This document shows positions 23,566-35,760 of a DNA stretch of 64,000 nucleotides, piece by piece. The translations under genes were made by a program, and so were the position numbers. The DNA is from Pomphorhynchus laevis (lineage: Eukaryota > Acanthocephala > Palaeacanthocephala > Echinorhynchida > Pomphorhynchidae), in assembly GCA_012934845.2 (NCBI GenBank), contig WNNJ02002078.1, forward strand, positions 115,026 to 179,025, read 5' to 3'. The stretch's first letter is position 1; the number at the start of each line of letters is the position of its first letter. A model generated the notes under the pieces. That model made no database searches. It was not told the origin of the DNA and saw only the letters and a program-made list of their open reading frames with translations.

Positions 23566-25125
23566 TTACAGTTTTATTTCAATTCGAGGAAATAGGATAT
23601 CATTGCTACTTTGGCTTAATTTGACAGAACTTTCAGTACTTTGAGTTAAATGATGAATCTGACTTTTATTTTGTAAACCGAGTTTCTCTAGAATAGATAA
23701 ACTGAGTGAAGGTGTTATGTGCTGCATAAGGATTGCTGCTTTCCTGACATCGTTTAGAACATCGGAAACTACTTTGTCATCTCTCTTCTTCCAGGGAGCA
23801 TGCTCATGGAACTTTAAATTTGCGGATCGAATCGCCTCGTAAATTTTTATTAAACCACCATACAGATTGCCTTGATCCATTAATGTAATAACATCATCAT
23901 GCCACGATATATAATCGCTTTCTAAGTTTATCAACTGATCTGGGTTTACGAGCTTTGATGTCGCTCGACGTAAAAGATTTCCTAGATTGTTTGCTAATTC
24001 AGAATTAACGATTCTTTTCAAAGTAATATCATCGAAGTTCACGTCTTCCTCTAAGGCGCCTACTCTTATCAAAGCATATCTAAGTCCATCACAAGAAAAT
24101 TCACTTATTAACTGATCAGGTGTTTTCGATGAGTTACCTAATCGTTTTGATATTTTGAGATTATTATTTAGAAGATGCCCGTGGCACCGTATATATTTGG
24201 GCAACTCTAATCCCAGAGCCAGCAAAATAGCAGTCCAAAGCACACTATGAAAACGAATAATATCCTTACCTACTATTTGCACATCGGGCGGCCATTTTAC
24301 CATCTTGTCGGGCCATCCTGCAGCTTCAAGGTAACAGGCAAGTGCATCAAACCAAACATAGATCACTTGTGAACTATCTGATGGGACGTCTATGCCCCAA
24401 TGACAGCGTTTTCGTGGTCTGGAAACAGATATTGTTGGAGGTACTGTATCAATATATTTTTGTATAACAGGTACATAACGATCAGTTATAGACTGAGCAT
24501 GCAGCCAATCCTTAATTTTTGATTTCAAGCTTTCAATTTGTAAAAAATAGTTCTCTTCTTTTGTCCAGTAAACAATAGATCCACTTGACTTGGAGGTGAC
24601 AATATTAGAATCCGATGATTTCAATACTTCACGAGGAGAGTAGAAACATTCATCATCTTCACTATACCAACCTTCAAACTCACCTTTTACAATGAATCCT
24701 TTATCCGTAAGTTTTTTCCACATTTCGCCAACTAGATCTACATGTTTGTCTGATGTTGTTCTCGAAAAGTAGGTGTATGATATATTAGCTTGATGGAACA
24801 AATGACGAAACTTGGAACTGACCTGATCACAATGCTCAAGAATAGGAACGTTGTTGGAACATGATTTAAATACTTTCTGGCCATGTTCATCTGTTCCAAC
24901 TGCAAAAATACCTTTATCGAAAGAAATATGATTACGTAAACATTTCCACCTATACAACGAATCTGCAAGTACAGCGCTGTATAAATGGCCGATATGAGGT
25001 TTAGAGTTTAAATAGAACATCGGTATTGTGATAAATGGAATTGTAGACTTGCATTTAATCCTAGTATTTACTAGAACATCCCACCTATTTAGATTCAGCC
25101 CACTTTGTAGAAAAGCTGCTGACAT
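23566..25125 (-). CDS. MARS2: Methionyl-tRNA synthetase, mitochondrial type
   Basis: A single uninterrupted frame of 519 residues; human MARS2 is 593. It charges mitochondrial tRNA-Met with methionine using ATP. The class I signature HIGH is at residues 44-47 (KPHIGHLYSAVLAD) and the KMSKS loop is KISKR at 324-328. Between them, AVGTDEHGQKV, WYSEDDECFY and VIYVWFDALACYLEAAGWPD fit the MetRS catalytic core, and IVGKDIIRFHSVLW precedes the KMSKS loop. The C terminus is the short anticodon-binding helical domain (NNLGNLLRRA, KFHEHAPWK) without the extra domain of cytosolic or bacterial dimeric enzymes. The first 25 residues are poor in acidic residues, as for a targeting peptide. There is no intron, unlike the neighbouring genes. 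The start chosen is the first in-frame ATG. Confidence 0.92.
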   Translation of the reverse strand: MSAAFLQSGLNLNRWDVLVNTRIKCKSTIPFITIPMFYLNSKPHIGHLYSAVLADSLYRWKCLRNHISFDKGIFAVGTDEHGQKVFKSCSNNVPILEHCDQVSSKFRHLFHQANISYTYFSRTTSDKHVDLVGEMWKKLTDKGFIVKGEFEGWYSEDDECFYSPREVLKSSDSNIVTSKSSGSIVYWTKEENYFLQIESLKSKIKDWLHAQSITDRYVPVIQKYIDTVPPTISVSRPRKRCHWGIDVPSDSSQVIYVWFDALACYLEAAGWPDKMVKWPPDVQIVGKDIIRFHSVLWTAILLALGLELPKYIRCHGHLLNNNLKISKRLGNSSKTPDQLISEFSCDGLRYALIRVGALEEDVNFDDITLKRIVNSELANNLGNLLRRATSKLVNPDQLINLESDYISWHDDVITLMDQGNLYGGLIKIYEAIRSANLKFHEHAPWKKRDDKVVSDVLNDVRKAAILMQHITPSLSLSILEKLGLQNKSQIHHLTQSTESSVKLSQSSNDILFPRIEIKL

Positions 25126-25570
25126 TGGTCCAATCTATTCAAAACTTATCATGTTATTTCAAGTGGTAGTTTTGAAAAAAATTCTATAAAAATAAAATGT
25201 AATTTTATGTTAATGGTTTAGATTCATTGAAATATATACGAATTTCTTGATGAATTTAAAAAATTTAACTTTATATGCGCACATAGAACCACACATTTAA
25301 AAATATTAAATAAATAGTATAATTGTTATTGTATAATTCTGTTGTATTCTTATTGTATAAATAGTATAATTTCTTAAATAGTATAATTTCTTATTGTATC
25401 TTAATTTTTAAAATACAAGTTTATTAAAGAATACAGGTTTATTTTAATGCAGGTTTATAATTAGATTGGATATTGTGGATATACATTCACTTACAAGTCC
25501 ATTAAATTACAAAAGATTAAATGTTGTTTCCACATTTTATGTAAACTTTAATTAAAGTGATTTATTAGAG
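25126..25570. other. AT-rich upstream region of MARS2
   Basis: No gene seen. It would contain the MARS2 promoter. Confidence 0.4.
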
Positions 25571-25619
25571 TGTCTATTGTGGACATTTGCCACGTTAAAT
25601 AAATTATTATTACAAATCC

Positions 25620-26420
25620 ACTAAATTACAAATTAATTTTTTTTCACAAAATAAAAATGAAAAATAAAAAGCAAAAGTATGATCAATGTCAATAGGTTGA
25701 AATTAATGTGTGGAAGCGTGTGGGAGATTTCTAAAGAGTTGAATAATTTAATTAATTATTAAGGGACAAAAAGAGCGGTTACTGTGTTTGAAGGATGGAA
25801 AGGAGGCTGTTGAGCCGATGGTGGAATGGCAGTTTATTGCAGAGAAGAGGGGCATCAATAAAAAGGGAACGGTAGCCATAGCTTGCAAAAAATGATGGAA
25901 CATGGAGAAATCGAGAGTCACATGAACGAAGATTTATGGAGGTGAGGAGGTATTCAGTGAAGATGCAGATAAGAAGGCGAGTTTGAGGAAAGGTGTCGAA
26001 AAGGATACAAAGGATACGGAATATAATGCAGTTTTCTACACTTAGCCAGTTGATTTTAGAGAGGTAGGAGAAGATGTGATCAAAACGACAGATGCGGAAA
26101 AAGATAATCATGGCGAAATTCACAAGGCGATATCGAGGAAGTAAAGAGGATTTAGAGAAAAAAAACAGAAAGACTGAGGCAATAGTCGATCTTAGGTAAC
26201 AATAGACTGAAGATAAGATAGAAAACAGTTGTCGAAGTGAACTGTCAAGAAAGTGAGATGATTAACAATAGAAAGAAGGGTCGAATTAAGAAATACCAGT
26301 GAATAAGAGACCGAAAGTAAAGAAAGGATAGCCCATAAGATGTTAAACTTGGAATGGTTTAGATACAAACTAAGCGAGGAAATATGTTTGGATATGAAGC
26401 GAAGACAATTCGTAGAAGAT
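25620..26420 (-). pseudogene. Truncated L2-like LINE, 3' portion
   Basis: Minus-strand readings such as IFFRICRFDHIFSYLSKI followed by LRSCDSRFLHVPSFF and LFIDAPLLCNKLPFH are colinear with the end of the L2-like ORF2 at 34177-35781 (RSCASLLLHVP, then LHIAAPLFWNSL). RT parts with shifts follow up to 26.4 kb. The 3' end carries the same non-coding block as the copies at 26.6 and 26.9 kb. Confidence 0.6.
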
Positions 26421-26579
26421 GCGAAGACAGATTTGTTATAAACTTCAAACAAATTTCGAAATATTTTGCACGCGTCGTGAAATTAAATGGTTTAATATCC
26501 GTCTCATAAATAGCAAATATTCTGTGGCTACTGGAATTACTACTGGAGAAAGTTTGGTTCAACAACTAAAGTTTGAAGA

Positions 26580-26850
26580 TTATTTGAAGATTATACAGTG
26601 TTACAAAACAAAACGAAAAAATGAAAACAAACCAAGAGCGAAAGTATGATAAATGACAAAAGGTTGATGTTGATGAGTGGGAGGGTTTTGGATAGTTTTA
26701 AAAAGTGTGAATAATTAAGTTAATTCTTAAGGGACAAAATGATCGGCATTGTGTTTGAATGATGGAAAGGAGGAATTTGAACGGATGGCAAGAGGTAGTT
26801 TATTCGAGAAAATACGAGCGAACTTGTTCATTGTAGCGTGACTCGGTGAC
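26580..26850 (-). repeat. L2-like LINE 3' stub
   Basis: Repeats the terminal block of the neighbouring copies: AAGTATGATAAATG, then GTGGGAGGG, then AAGGGACAAA, and a decayed final coding stretch. Confidence 0.55.
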
Positions 26851-26864
26851 AAATTAGTGTTACA

Positions 26865-27520
26865 AAACAAAACGAAGAAAATGAAAACAAACGAAGAGCG
26901 AAAGTATGATAAATGTCAATAGACTAATATTGATGAGTGGGAGGGTGTTGGACAGATTAAAAAAGTGTGGATAATTGAATAATTATTAAGGGACAAAAAA
27001 GAGCGGATGCTGTGTTTGAAGGATGGAAAGGAGGCAGTTGAACAGATGGCATGAGGTAGTTTATTCTAGAAAATATGAGCGGGGATAAAAAGGGAACACC
27101 GACCATAGTTTGAGAAACATGACGGAACATAGAGAAGAGAGACACATAAACGAATATTTATAGAGGTGAAAAGGGATTCGGTAAGCGTATTAAGATGTAG
27201 ATAAGAAGGCGAGTTTGAGCAAAGTAGTCGAAAAGTGATAGAAATAATAAGGAAGAGAATGCGGTTTTCCAAGTTTGCCAGAAGGAGGAAAAGATCCACT
27301 ACGAATGAAAGAGTTAAACATTAAAGATAGGAAGGAGTAAGTTGAATAAAAGATTTTAGTAAAAACGTAAGAAGAGGATCGGCCGCAGATGTTTTGCTAG
27401 GTAAAGGTAAAAGCACACGAGAAACATCGTCGATAGATACAGTACGAAGATAAAAGAGTTCAGGAAGACTACAATCTAACAAAGAAGATGAGATAAAAAA
27501 TGAATGCTTATGATTATTAT
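26865..27520 (-). pseudogene. Truncated L2-like LINE, 3' portion
   Basis: The same 3' block as the two copies to its left, followed upstream by minus-strand coding debris (LYVPSCFSNYGRCSLFIPA and FIQLTPSYL). It is the third member of a direct series of related ends. Confidence 0.55.
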
Positions 27521-28699
27521 ACATTCAACAACAAACGAGCATTAGCTCAAATATCTGGCTCACAATAAGTTCGAAAATAAGTTAATTAGTTATTAAAATA
27601 AGGAAATGCAACACAAAACATTGCCTGATCCATTCGTAATCTTCTTTTAGAAGTACTAAGTGAACTGCATCCAACGGTGTCTGCATCAATGTTGTTCCAA
27701 AGCTCAACAATTCTTATATCAAATTGCATTGCGCTCAATTTCTGTACCCTGCTTCTTCGAATAGTTAAAAAATGACTTCGAAGAACATTTGAACCACGTA
27801 ATTAAACCCTGCTCCGAAGAGGGTGATTGGCACGTTGGAATAAATGCCAAACCAGGCACATATTCATGTACCGACTGGTCCATGTGACAGTCTCAAGTCC
27901 TAGTGATCTCAGTATGTCTTCATTAGGCAGCGACGTCAACGTTGGTGCTAATTTTGTTGCCCTGCGAAGTATCCTCTCTGATTTCTTATGTTTATGCACA
28001 GTACATGGGTATACAACCCGAGCTGAATATAGAAGTCTTCCCAATACATGTGCTAAAATCAGAGGCCGAGGAGCAGTCGGATCAACGCGAAAAACGCTTG
28101 TCAAATCATACCTATCATTTTATTGGAGTTGGCACAAGCTTGCTCAGTGTGCTTATTGGTTGCTAAATTAAAGATAACCCATGCTCCTAAATCTTTGTAA
28201 CTATCGACACTTTCAACAAGACAGCCCTTATATTTGTAACAAACAGATCTTAGTTGCTTGCAAGCATTACCAATAATACGCATGTGTTTGTATTTCGAAA
28301 CATTTATCAAAAGCTTGCTAGACGTCGCCCACAACTCCACATTATCTATGTCAGTTTGTAAATTATCAACATCCTCACATTAATGAATGGGCCGCCATAT
28401 TTTTAAATCATCTGCATACAAACATGATCGAGAGCGAATGCACCTAGGCAAATCGTTAACATAAATGCTGAATAAAAGCGGACCCAAAACTAAACTTTGA
28501 GGTACTCCAAGATGGCATTCTCTAGACACAGGCAATGACCGATCAACAAGTGCTCGAAAGCAACGATCACGAAGAAATTCTCTAATCCAATCAACAAGTA
28601 TGTTTGGGAGTCCAGTATTAACAAGTTTCCGAAGTAGACCATGATCTACTCTATCAAAAGCTTTTGAAAAGTCGAAGAATATAATGTCTGTATCAATAA

Positions 28700-29030
28700 T
28701 AATACAAATTTATTTAATGTGGCAAATGCGTACAAGCTGTACGCTTACAAGTCCACAAACAAAATGAGAAAGTTAAGCAGTTAAATTGTTCAGATGGGAT
28801 CGGATTTGTCGTTTGAAGCACTGCAGGGAAGTTGATTGGCGTATATGAATGGGCAGATGATTCCACGATAGAGGAGCAGCCACCAGGAAGGAGCGGAGTC
28901 CAAAGGAGGTAGAGTAGTTTGGGACATGTAAAAGAAGGGAATTACAGGAACGCAAGGAACAGTAAACAGGACGGGAATTATCAAGAAAAGGAAGGTTGAG
29001 AAATGAATAGAGCGTGCTTTATTCGCTGTT
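28700..29030 (-). mobile_element. L2-like LINE 3' stub nested in the CR1-like element
   Basis: The minus strand encodes MRSCNSLLLHVPNYSTSFG, then LVAAPLSWNHLPIHI, then the family's tail (GTAAGCGTACAGC, TTGTACGCATTTGCCACAT). Both flanks are one RT reading, which marks this as a later insertion. Confidence 0.7.
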
Positions 29031-29162
29031 TAATCAAGATGAGCATCAAGCAAATTTGAAACAGTTGAATAACCCTCTCGAAATCCGTGCTGATTAGGGA
29101 CTAAATTTTTTTCTACATTAAAACCTTAACCATGTAGTGATGTACAAACCTCTCCAACACTC

Positions 29163-29213
29163 TACAGCAAATGCAGGTAATGCATTTGCTGTAGATTGCT
29201 CGACGTAAGAGCA
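29163..29213. repeat. Two adjacent snap-back palindromes
   Basis: CTACAGCAAATGCA and its complement around a five-base loop, followed at once by GATTGCTC/GAGCAATC. They interrupt the dead CR1-like frame. Confidence 0.6.
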
Positions 29214-29504
29214 ATCTCCCTTCTTGAAGTAGGGAAGAACGATTAACTGCTTTCACACATTAGGAAGAGATCTTTCTAAGATTGACTGGCGAAAAATTGC
29301 ACAAAGTGGAACGCAAATTGAGCATGCTAATCTGAGCAGATAAACAGAAGGTAGTAAGTCACAACCTTTTGAATTATTTGCTTTTAGACGGCGTAATTCT
29401 GAATAGACTTTAGCTGGCGTTATCAAATTGTCAAGGTCCAACTCAAGACACTGCCAGAGTAAGTGTTCAGCACACTAGATTCCATACAAATAGTTTCATG
29501 TTCA

Positions 29505-29548
29505 TTTGCGGCACACTATTGCACTGAAGTGCAATAGTGTGCCGCAAA
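29505..29548. repeat. Perfect 21-base-arm palindrome
   Basis: Arms TTTGCGGCACACTATTGCAC plus T, and the exact complement, are separated by only two bases (GA). It lies inside the dead CR1-like LINE. Confidence 0.8.
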
Positions 29549-30179
29549 CTCTAGAGCTAGGTCATTCGCGGAAATGTCATAGAAGTAGTGACAAATCGAA
29601 GAATTAACAGCTCCCGTACTTGATAGGTACTGAAAAAGGACTTTTAAATCTTATTTAGCTAATGCAGCAAATGCATTCTCAAATGTACGATGCTTCTTCC
29701 TCTTCAATGAATTGAATAAATTTCTTGCCTGTTTAAAAACATCATAACTACACTCTCCAACTTTGTAGCTATTGAAGATCAAATTACGAGTCCTCAATGT
29801 TGAACGTAACTCAGAATCGAACAAGTGAGAATCTTTTTGACGTGTCCTACGTCTAAGTGGAAAGAATAAAATAAGCAGCGACTATAAGGTTCTCTAAAAG
29901 TAATTCCACGCGCAGTGTACTCCAACAACAGCGGGATCTGGCCAGGAAACTGTTGAAAGTATTGACTGAATTGCATCTGTGTTAGTTGAATCTGTGTTGA
30001 ATTGAACTTCGATTGAAGATAAACAGAAAATTTATGTGAATCGTGAGTGCTAAGAGGTAAAACACGACAGTATAGTGTTGAAATACTCCATTTATATCTT
30101 GAATTAGAATAAGATACAAGCGTGTTCTTCCAAAAGTTCAAATAATTACTAAGCAGGAGGAAACGATAAGATCTACAAA

Positions 30180-31120
30180 AACTAGGTAATTGCTGTGAAT
30201 ATTAATAGGGATAGAATCGGGAATACACTTGAGGAATAGAAGGTAAATTCTAGACGAACGACGTAGAAGACACTTCGAATGCTTATAGTATAGAAGCGAG
30301 TTCAGAATCGAAGAGATTAGATAGAGAGTAAGGACTTGGGAAAGTGAAAGACGATGACATTAAATGAGATACAATTATTAAAGAAAGAAAATGTCATAGA
30401 TCGAGACTTTCTCATTGTCATTGGACAATATGGAACGCAGAGAAATAAGAACGTAGAATATGAAGAGAGTATGACAAAAAGGTTGATAGGCCAGGATCCA
30501 AAGTAGAGATAACGGAGAAGGAAGATAGGCTACTAGAAACAGTGATTTAATCAAGAATACCAACAATAATGTGAGTAGAAGTAGGAGTGGAAAGCGAAGA
30601 CATGCTAGAATAGTTACGGTCCTGAAAAGCGGCGATAATTTTTTGGATATCAAGAAGCCAAGAACGGTTCGAACGAATGTTAATATCTCTAAGTACAAAA
30701 TGAGTAGATGAGAGCGAGATATGTGACATCAGATCAGATAGTTCAGCAAAGAAAGTATTAGACGGAGAACTAGATACATGACGATACATAAGATACATAA
30801 TTAGCGAGGATAAGCCTTAGAAAGGAAGAAGTTTTAAGGTTTGTAGTACAATAGGATCAGTTAAACGATAATGATGCAGAGAAATACGAGATAGAGTGAT
30901 GATGCCATCATGATTATTCGATTGTCAGATGATTGAGAACGGAATTTATCGATGATAGTAAAATTGAAAGAGCGGATACGTCGAACTAATATGTCATTAC
31001 TATCAAGGTGCCAAGATTAAGTAAGGTAAATCAGATTTAAAGACTGCAGGAGAAGATTTCAAGTACCGAATCAACTTTATTCGCGATGGAGCAGATGTTT
31101 AAGATGTCGAGATAGAATGA
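30180..31120 (-). pseudogene. L2-like LINE endonuclease-region fragment
   Basis: The minus strand encodes TFFAELSDLMSHISLSSTHF followed by VLRDINIRSNR, colinear with the EEP endonuclease of the full-length relative at 53.5-57.2 kb (TFFDELFDMLSNLS, ILGDLNIRLDR). It is much decayed. Confidence 0.5.
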
Positions 31121-31129
31121 AAACTTAAA

Positions 31130-31335
31130 AAAGGTTTATTTTTTCGTGACAAATGCGTGCCGACGCACGCTTACATGACCACAACAACAAAAAATCTAAA
31201 TCATGTTTCGTGAAGGTGGGTACAGAGGCGGCATTTGAATGCAATAAAGGAAGGAGCGCGGCGGACGTCAAGTGGGAGCTTATTCCAGGGGACGAGGCGG
31301 CGACGATGAAGGATCGGATGGTATCGCTTAATTAA
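31130..31335 (-). repeat. L2-like LINE 3' stub
   Basis: The family tail (GTGGTCATGTAAGCGTGC, then GCACGCATTTGTCACGAA on the minus strand) is followed upstream by degraded coding sequence. Confidence 0.5.
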
Positions 31336-31563
31336 CCATTAAGCGAAGATATTAGTACGAAGAAATAATGTATAATGGAACCGAGTCAATACAAAACTTT
31401 TAACGCTTTGAATTAAATATAAATGGTTATTTGCAATTAAGAATTTTTAACTAAGTCTCTTCTTTAAAGAGTTATTCAAATTTACAAAAATTACAAAAAA
31501 TAATTTTCAAGTTAAAAATTCGAATGTAGCCGCTAGGTAGTATATGATTTGATGAATTATAGA

Positions 31564-31660
31564 ATTATTGGAGCTGGATCGAAGAAAGTTCGCTAACCTC
31601 TGTTATCATTTTCAGAAAATTAGGTAATTTTCTGAAAATTACCTAATTTTCAGAAGGGAA
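31564..31660 (-). repeat. PLE-type tail with snap-back palindrome
   Basis: TTATTGGAGCTGGATC at the left matches both ends of the palindromic PLE remnant at 63189-63334. The minus strand reads CTGAAAATGATAACAGAGG then TTAGCGAA, a hammerhead-like core. Next to it is GAAAATTAGGTAATTTTC followed by its complement. Confidence 0.45.
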
Positions 31661-32290
31661 TTTTAGAAGGGAATTCCGGAAGCGCAAGGAACAGTAAACA
31701 GGACGAGAATTGTCGAGAAAAGGAAGGTTGAGAAATGATAGGGTATAAAAAGTTACAAGGCGGAAAGCAACGAGAAGACGAATTTGAACACGACAATAAA
31801 TTGTAGGCAAATCGAGAGAAACAAGATAGTAGGATGTATGATCAAAACGACGAAGACGGAGGATAATTCGGACGGCTGCGTTGACGATGCGTTGTAGGGG
31901 AAGAAGAGTGGATTTAGGTGAGTTGGAAAATAGACTAAGACAATAATCGAGTCTAGAAAAAAGGAGAGAAGATATGAGAGTCATACAAGAAGGGAAATCG
32001 ATCAATCTACGAATTTGACGGAAGCTGCGGAGAATCAGGGTAGATGAACGTACTTTATCTCTAACGAAAGGTTTAAGTGAAAGTCAGTTGTCAAAATGGA
32101 AGCATAGGAAAACGAGATTATCAACGATAGGAAGATTTGTAGAATATAATGATACGGAGAGAGGTTCTAAGCCGAGGCGTCGAGGTAGGATCCACATAAT
32201 TTTGGATTTATCGGGATTCAGAGAGGACTAAGTGTGACAGTTCAACGAGGCAACGCAGCATGTGTCGAGGAGATCATGCAAAATTGCGAT
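31643..32290 (-). pseudogene. L2-like LINE RT C-terminal fragment
   Basis: The minus strand encodes LISSLLFSRLDYCLSLFSNS, LLPLQRIVNAAVRIILRLRR and FDHTSYYLVSLDLPTIYCRV, colinear with the same region of the L2-like copies at 35.2 and 53.6 kb. The frame is broken elsewhere. Confidence 0.65.
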
Positions 32291-32399
32291 CAAGAAATAA
32301 ACTTTATTGATATCCATTGAAATGTTTCTTTTATTATTATATTATTAATTAAATATAAATAAATTGTGAACTTTATTACAAAGCATAGCATATACTTTA

Positions 32400-34176
32400 C
32401 CATAGGACCCAAGGACATCACAACTTTTGATGACACTTTATAATGTACAATTACAGCGATTATTTCCTATTTTCCACGATCAGAACGTGGCACACTATAT
32501 CGCAAATCTGGAGACCCTGGAACGACAGTGCATATTTAAAGATGTAATAGCATCAAAGCTGCACAAAATATTGATATGCGACTCATTAATCGCTGCCTGC
32601 ATTCGAACGTAATTCGGCAGCGTATACTCGAGACAGACGGTATTGATAAACAAAAATCATTCCAGATGGCAAGAACTATAGAATCGGCCCAAGCTCAAGT
32701 GATCACCTACAAATTTCAGTTATATATTCAAGTGAATGCTGTTTCGAACAATGTTGAAGATACTTAAGGATTGTGATAGGCCTGATGAAAACGTTTTGGC
32801 CGTTACTCGTTCCGAATACAGAAGTCAATGTTATTTGTGTGGAGATAATGTGAAGCCAATGTTATTTGTCCTACTAATAATATCGAATGACATTTTGCTA
32901 TAAACGTGGTCATTATGGAAACGTTTTATCAATCAAAAAAGCCAGCGAAACGATCAAAAATATTCGTATTAAAAAATGCAACTAAATTCGTCTGATACCA
33001 AATCTGGAAACTGTAGTTATATCCTAAATGCGTAAAAACTACCACTACACTCAAAATGGATTTATTAGACGTAAATCTAATAATTTACGTAATGGCACGT
33101 AAACATACAGTAAAAACTTTACTCGATAGTAAAGTTCATCAAATTTTATAGATCCAAAAGCCGTTCGCACATTATCATTGAATACTGAACTATGTTTAGT
33201 TAAAATCTTTATGGCAAACTCTGATCATAGTTTTATTTATAGTGAACGTTGCTCGTTCACATTATTATATCGTGGTCATAAGTACGAAGATGTCCCACCT
33301 GATTATGCCAAAGTTGTGTTAAATAATCCCCACTTATCCTTTTATTTCTGGTATATCTGTCAATTTGTTGAATAATGACAGTGAAAAGCAACTAATCGTT
33401 GGACAATTATCTAGTGTCGAGTTGCCTGCTCGGCCATTTCAGCACAGGAGTATCGAATAAAGTTAGTAAGATATGCATTCTTCAGTTAATTATCATCACA
33501 TTCGATTCAACAACGCTTACTTGAAAATCAGATATTATTGTTGACCCAACTGTTGATTTAGCCAAATCCCTTGAATCGGCTTACCAGAATTCAATGATGT
33601 ACTAACTTCAAAGCAAAAATATCGTAGTCGCATCACATTCAACCGATTTCTCTAATCAGTCTGCGTCAGATATACCTGAAACTTTGGATTTTCCTGTTAC
33701 CAAAATAACGTCAAAGAAATGTTGGTTCTGTGGAGGTAACTTACATTCACTAAGTAAATGTACAGATACAGATTCTAACTGTTCGCATTGTGGTAAAATT
33801 GGGAATGGGCGACGAGTGTGCAAATCTAAACAGTCGAATATTGTAGCATCTATCTAGTTATATATATGTGCCGTCAGTAAAACAACATCGATAATGTTCC
33901 AGCCTCAAAGACATGCTTCACTGTGTCTAATTCACTGAAAGATGTGACAGTATCAATTGAAATCACTGATCGAAGAATATATGATATTATCGATTCTATC
34001 ATATCCGACAATTACATTCGTATTCAAGTCGCGCAACGTCTTGGCCTCAATGTGAGGCCAACAAACGGGCTTCCACTAATGACTCTCGAACTAAATGGTG
34101 TATCTCGTCTGTTCGTATCCATGGGCTCTTTTACCTACTTGCGGTATCTGAAGATGAGGTATCTTGCCTTCTTATT
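32400..34176 (+). mobile_element. LTR retrotransposon (Gypsy-like) fossil: gag and protease region
   Basis: Plus-strand readings resemble a Gypsy-type gag C-terminal region, two zinc-knuckle-like CxxC clusters and a retropepsin-like region, in that order. No LTRs, RT or integrase are seen. It is an old, heavily broken partial copy with many breaks. Its right edge abuts the L2-like LINE RT at 34177. Confidence 0.5.
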
Positions 34177-35760
34177 TTGTTAACTTGTAAGTCCTTTCCT
34201 GCCGATCCCATCCCTACTCGAATTCTCAAATTGTTGTCAACAGACTTTACACCTTTCCTTACCAGCCTCTTTAACTCGTCAATCGTGAATGGAATATTTC
34301 CTGTTCTTTGGAAAACAGCAATTGTTCGTCCTCTACTTAAAAAGCCCTCTCTTGACCCCTTTATTCCTTCATCTTATCGCCCAATATCAATTCTACCAAC
34401 CTTATCTAAAATTCTTGAACACCTTGTCTTAAATCAGATAAACAAGTATTTCTCTTCATCGCAGCTCTACCCTTCTTTTCAATCTGCTTTCCGCTCCAAT
34501 CATTCCACCGAACTAGCATGTCATAAAGTATTTTCTGATCTGCTCTCCGCTCGTGACAAAGGACTGTGTAGTGTGGTAATATCGCTCGATCTTTCATCTG
34601 CATTCGACATTGTCGATCACAAAATCCTTCTTTTTCGTCTTCGCTATCACTATGGTTTCTCTTCGTCCACCTTGGCTTGGTTCTCTTCGTATCTCTCCGA
34701 TCGATCATTTTCCGTCCATTCTAATTCAATGTGTTCTCCTCTATCTTCTCTCTCTTGTGGTGTACCTCAAGGTTCTGTACTTGGCCCTATTCTATTTACG
34801 CTTCTTCTTGGAGATTTATCTTGTATAACTAGTAAATTCTGTTTCAGGGTAATGCAGTACGCTGATGATATACTTCGTTATTCTCACTCGTCTCCTCACT
34901 CCCTAAGCCAAGTTTTCATATCCGCGTCTAATTGTCTTCGTGCTCTATCAGAACATCTAATTTCTTTGCGCATGTCCCTCAATCCTACCAAATCTAAAGT
35001 GTTACGGATTTTACCCTCTACTGTTTCTGTTTTTCCTCCTTCTCTGTATCTTCATACCACAATTATTCATGTTGTAAATAAACTAGTATTTCTAGGTATT
35101 CACTTTGACAATAACCTACATTTCGATCCCTTCATTCGTGATAAAACTAGGTCTTGAAATATTCTTTTCCGTGATATTCGTCTCGTCAAAAATTATCTAG
35201 ATTTCAGTTCATGTAAATCTCTTATCTCCTCCCTTCTTTTCCCACGTATTGATTACTGTCTTAGCCTTCTCGTCTTCTCTTCAAAGTCATCCCTTAAACC
35301 TCTTCAGCGCCTCATTAACACTGCTGTGCGCATATTTTTTCGACTTCGTAAATTCGATCATATATCTTCCTATTTACCAAAACTTGGATGGCTAAGTATT
35401 GAACATCGCGTTCGTTTTCGTCTGCTTTGTCTAACTTATCGCCTTCTCCATTGCAATTCTCCTTCTTATCTCTATCTGCCAACTCTAAGTGAATCTCGCT
35501 CTCTTTCTACTCACCTACGTTCCTGTGCTTCACTTCTGCTACACGTACCTCTTCACTCAACCAACTTCGACCGTCGATCCCTACATATCGCTGCTCCTCT
35601 CTTTTGGAATTCCCTACTTGATCATCTGCGATCATCATCCTCACTCCATTTTTTTCAAAAAACAACTAAAATCGATGTTACTAAACGAGTAACTTTTTTA
35701 AATCTGTTTTGCTTTTGTGGGCTTGTAAGCACAAATTTGGGTGCATTTGCCACATTAAAA
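34177..35760 (+). pseudogene. L2-like LINE reverse transcriptase and 3' end
   Basis: A 326-codon open stretch begins in the RT: FPADPIPTRILKLLSTDFTP, YRPISILPTLSKILEHLV, VVISLDLSSAFDIVDHKILL (motif A), CGVPQGSVLGPILFTLLLGD (motif B) and MQYADDIL (catalytic YADD at about residue 228). It stops at 35157, and the thumb and C-terminal part continues in another frame at 35326-35781 (IFFRLRKFDHISSYLPKLG). The 3' end is GTGGGCTTGTAAGC, then GCATTTGCCACATTAAA, shared with other copies. The 5' half (ORF1, endonuclease) is missing; upstream is an LTR-element fossil. Confidence 0.8.

Larger units (their letters stand above)
27620..29900 (-). pseudogene. CR1-like LINE ORF2, broken by a nested L2-like insertion
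   Basis: Minus-strand pieces in order: SELRRLKANNSKGCDLLPS (RT start), QHGFREGYSTVSNLLDAHLD, then after a 0.3 kb insertion DIIFFDFSKAFDRVDHGLLR (motif A), HLGVPQSLVLGPLLFSIYVN (motif B), YADDLKIW (catalytic), and a C-terminal part ending ILRRATKLAPTLTSL. The inserted sequence at about 28700-29030 is a 3' stub of an L2-like LINE. Several stops and shifts are present. Confidence 0.75.

Noticed and set aside
23566-25125. Cytosolic methionyl-tRNA synthetase or a bacterial contaminant
   Set aside because: Length, lack of C-terminal extension and sequence style fit mitochondrial MetRS, and the flanks are AT-rich animal DNA with the same repeats as elsewhere.
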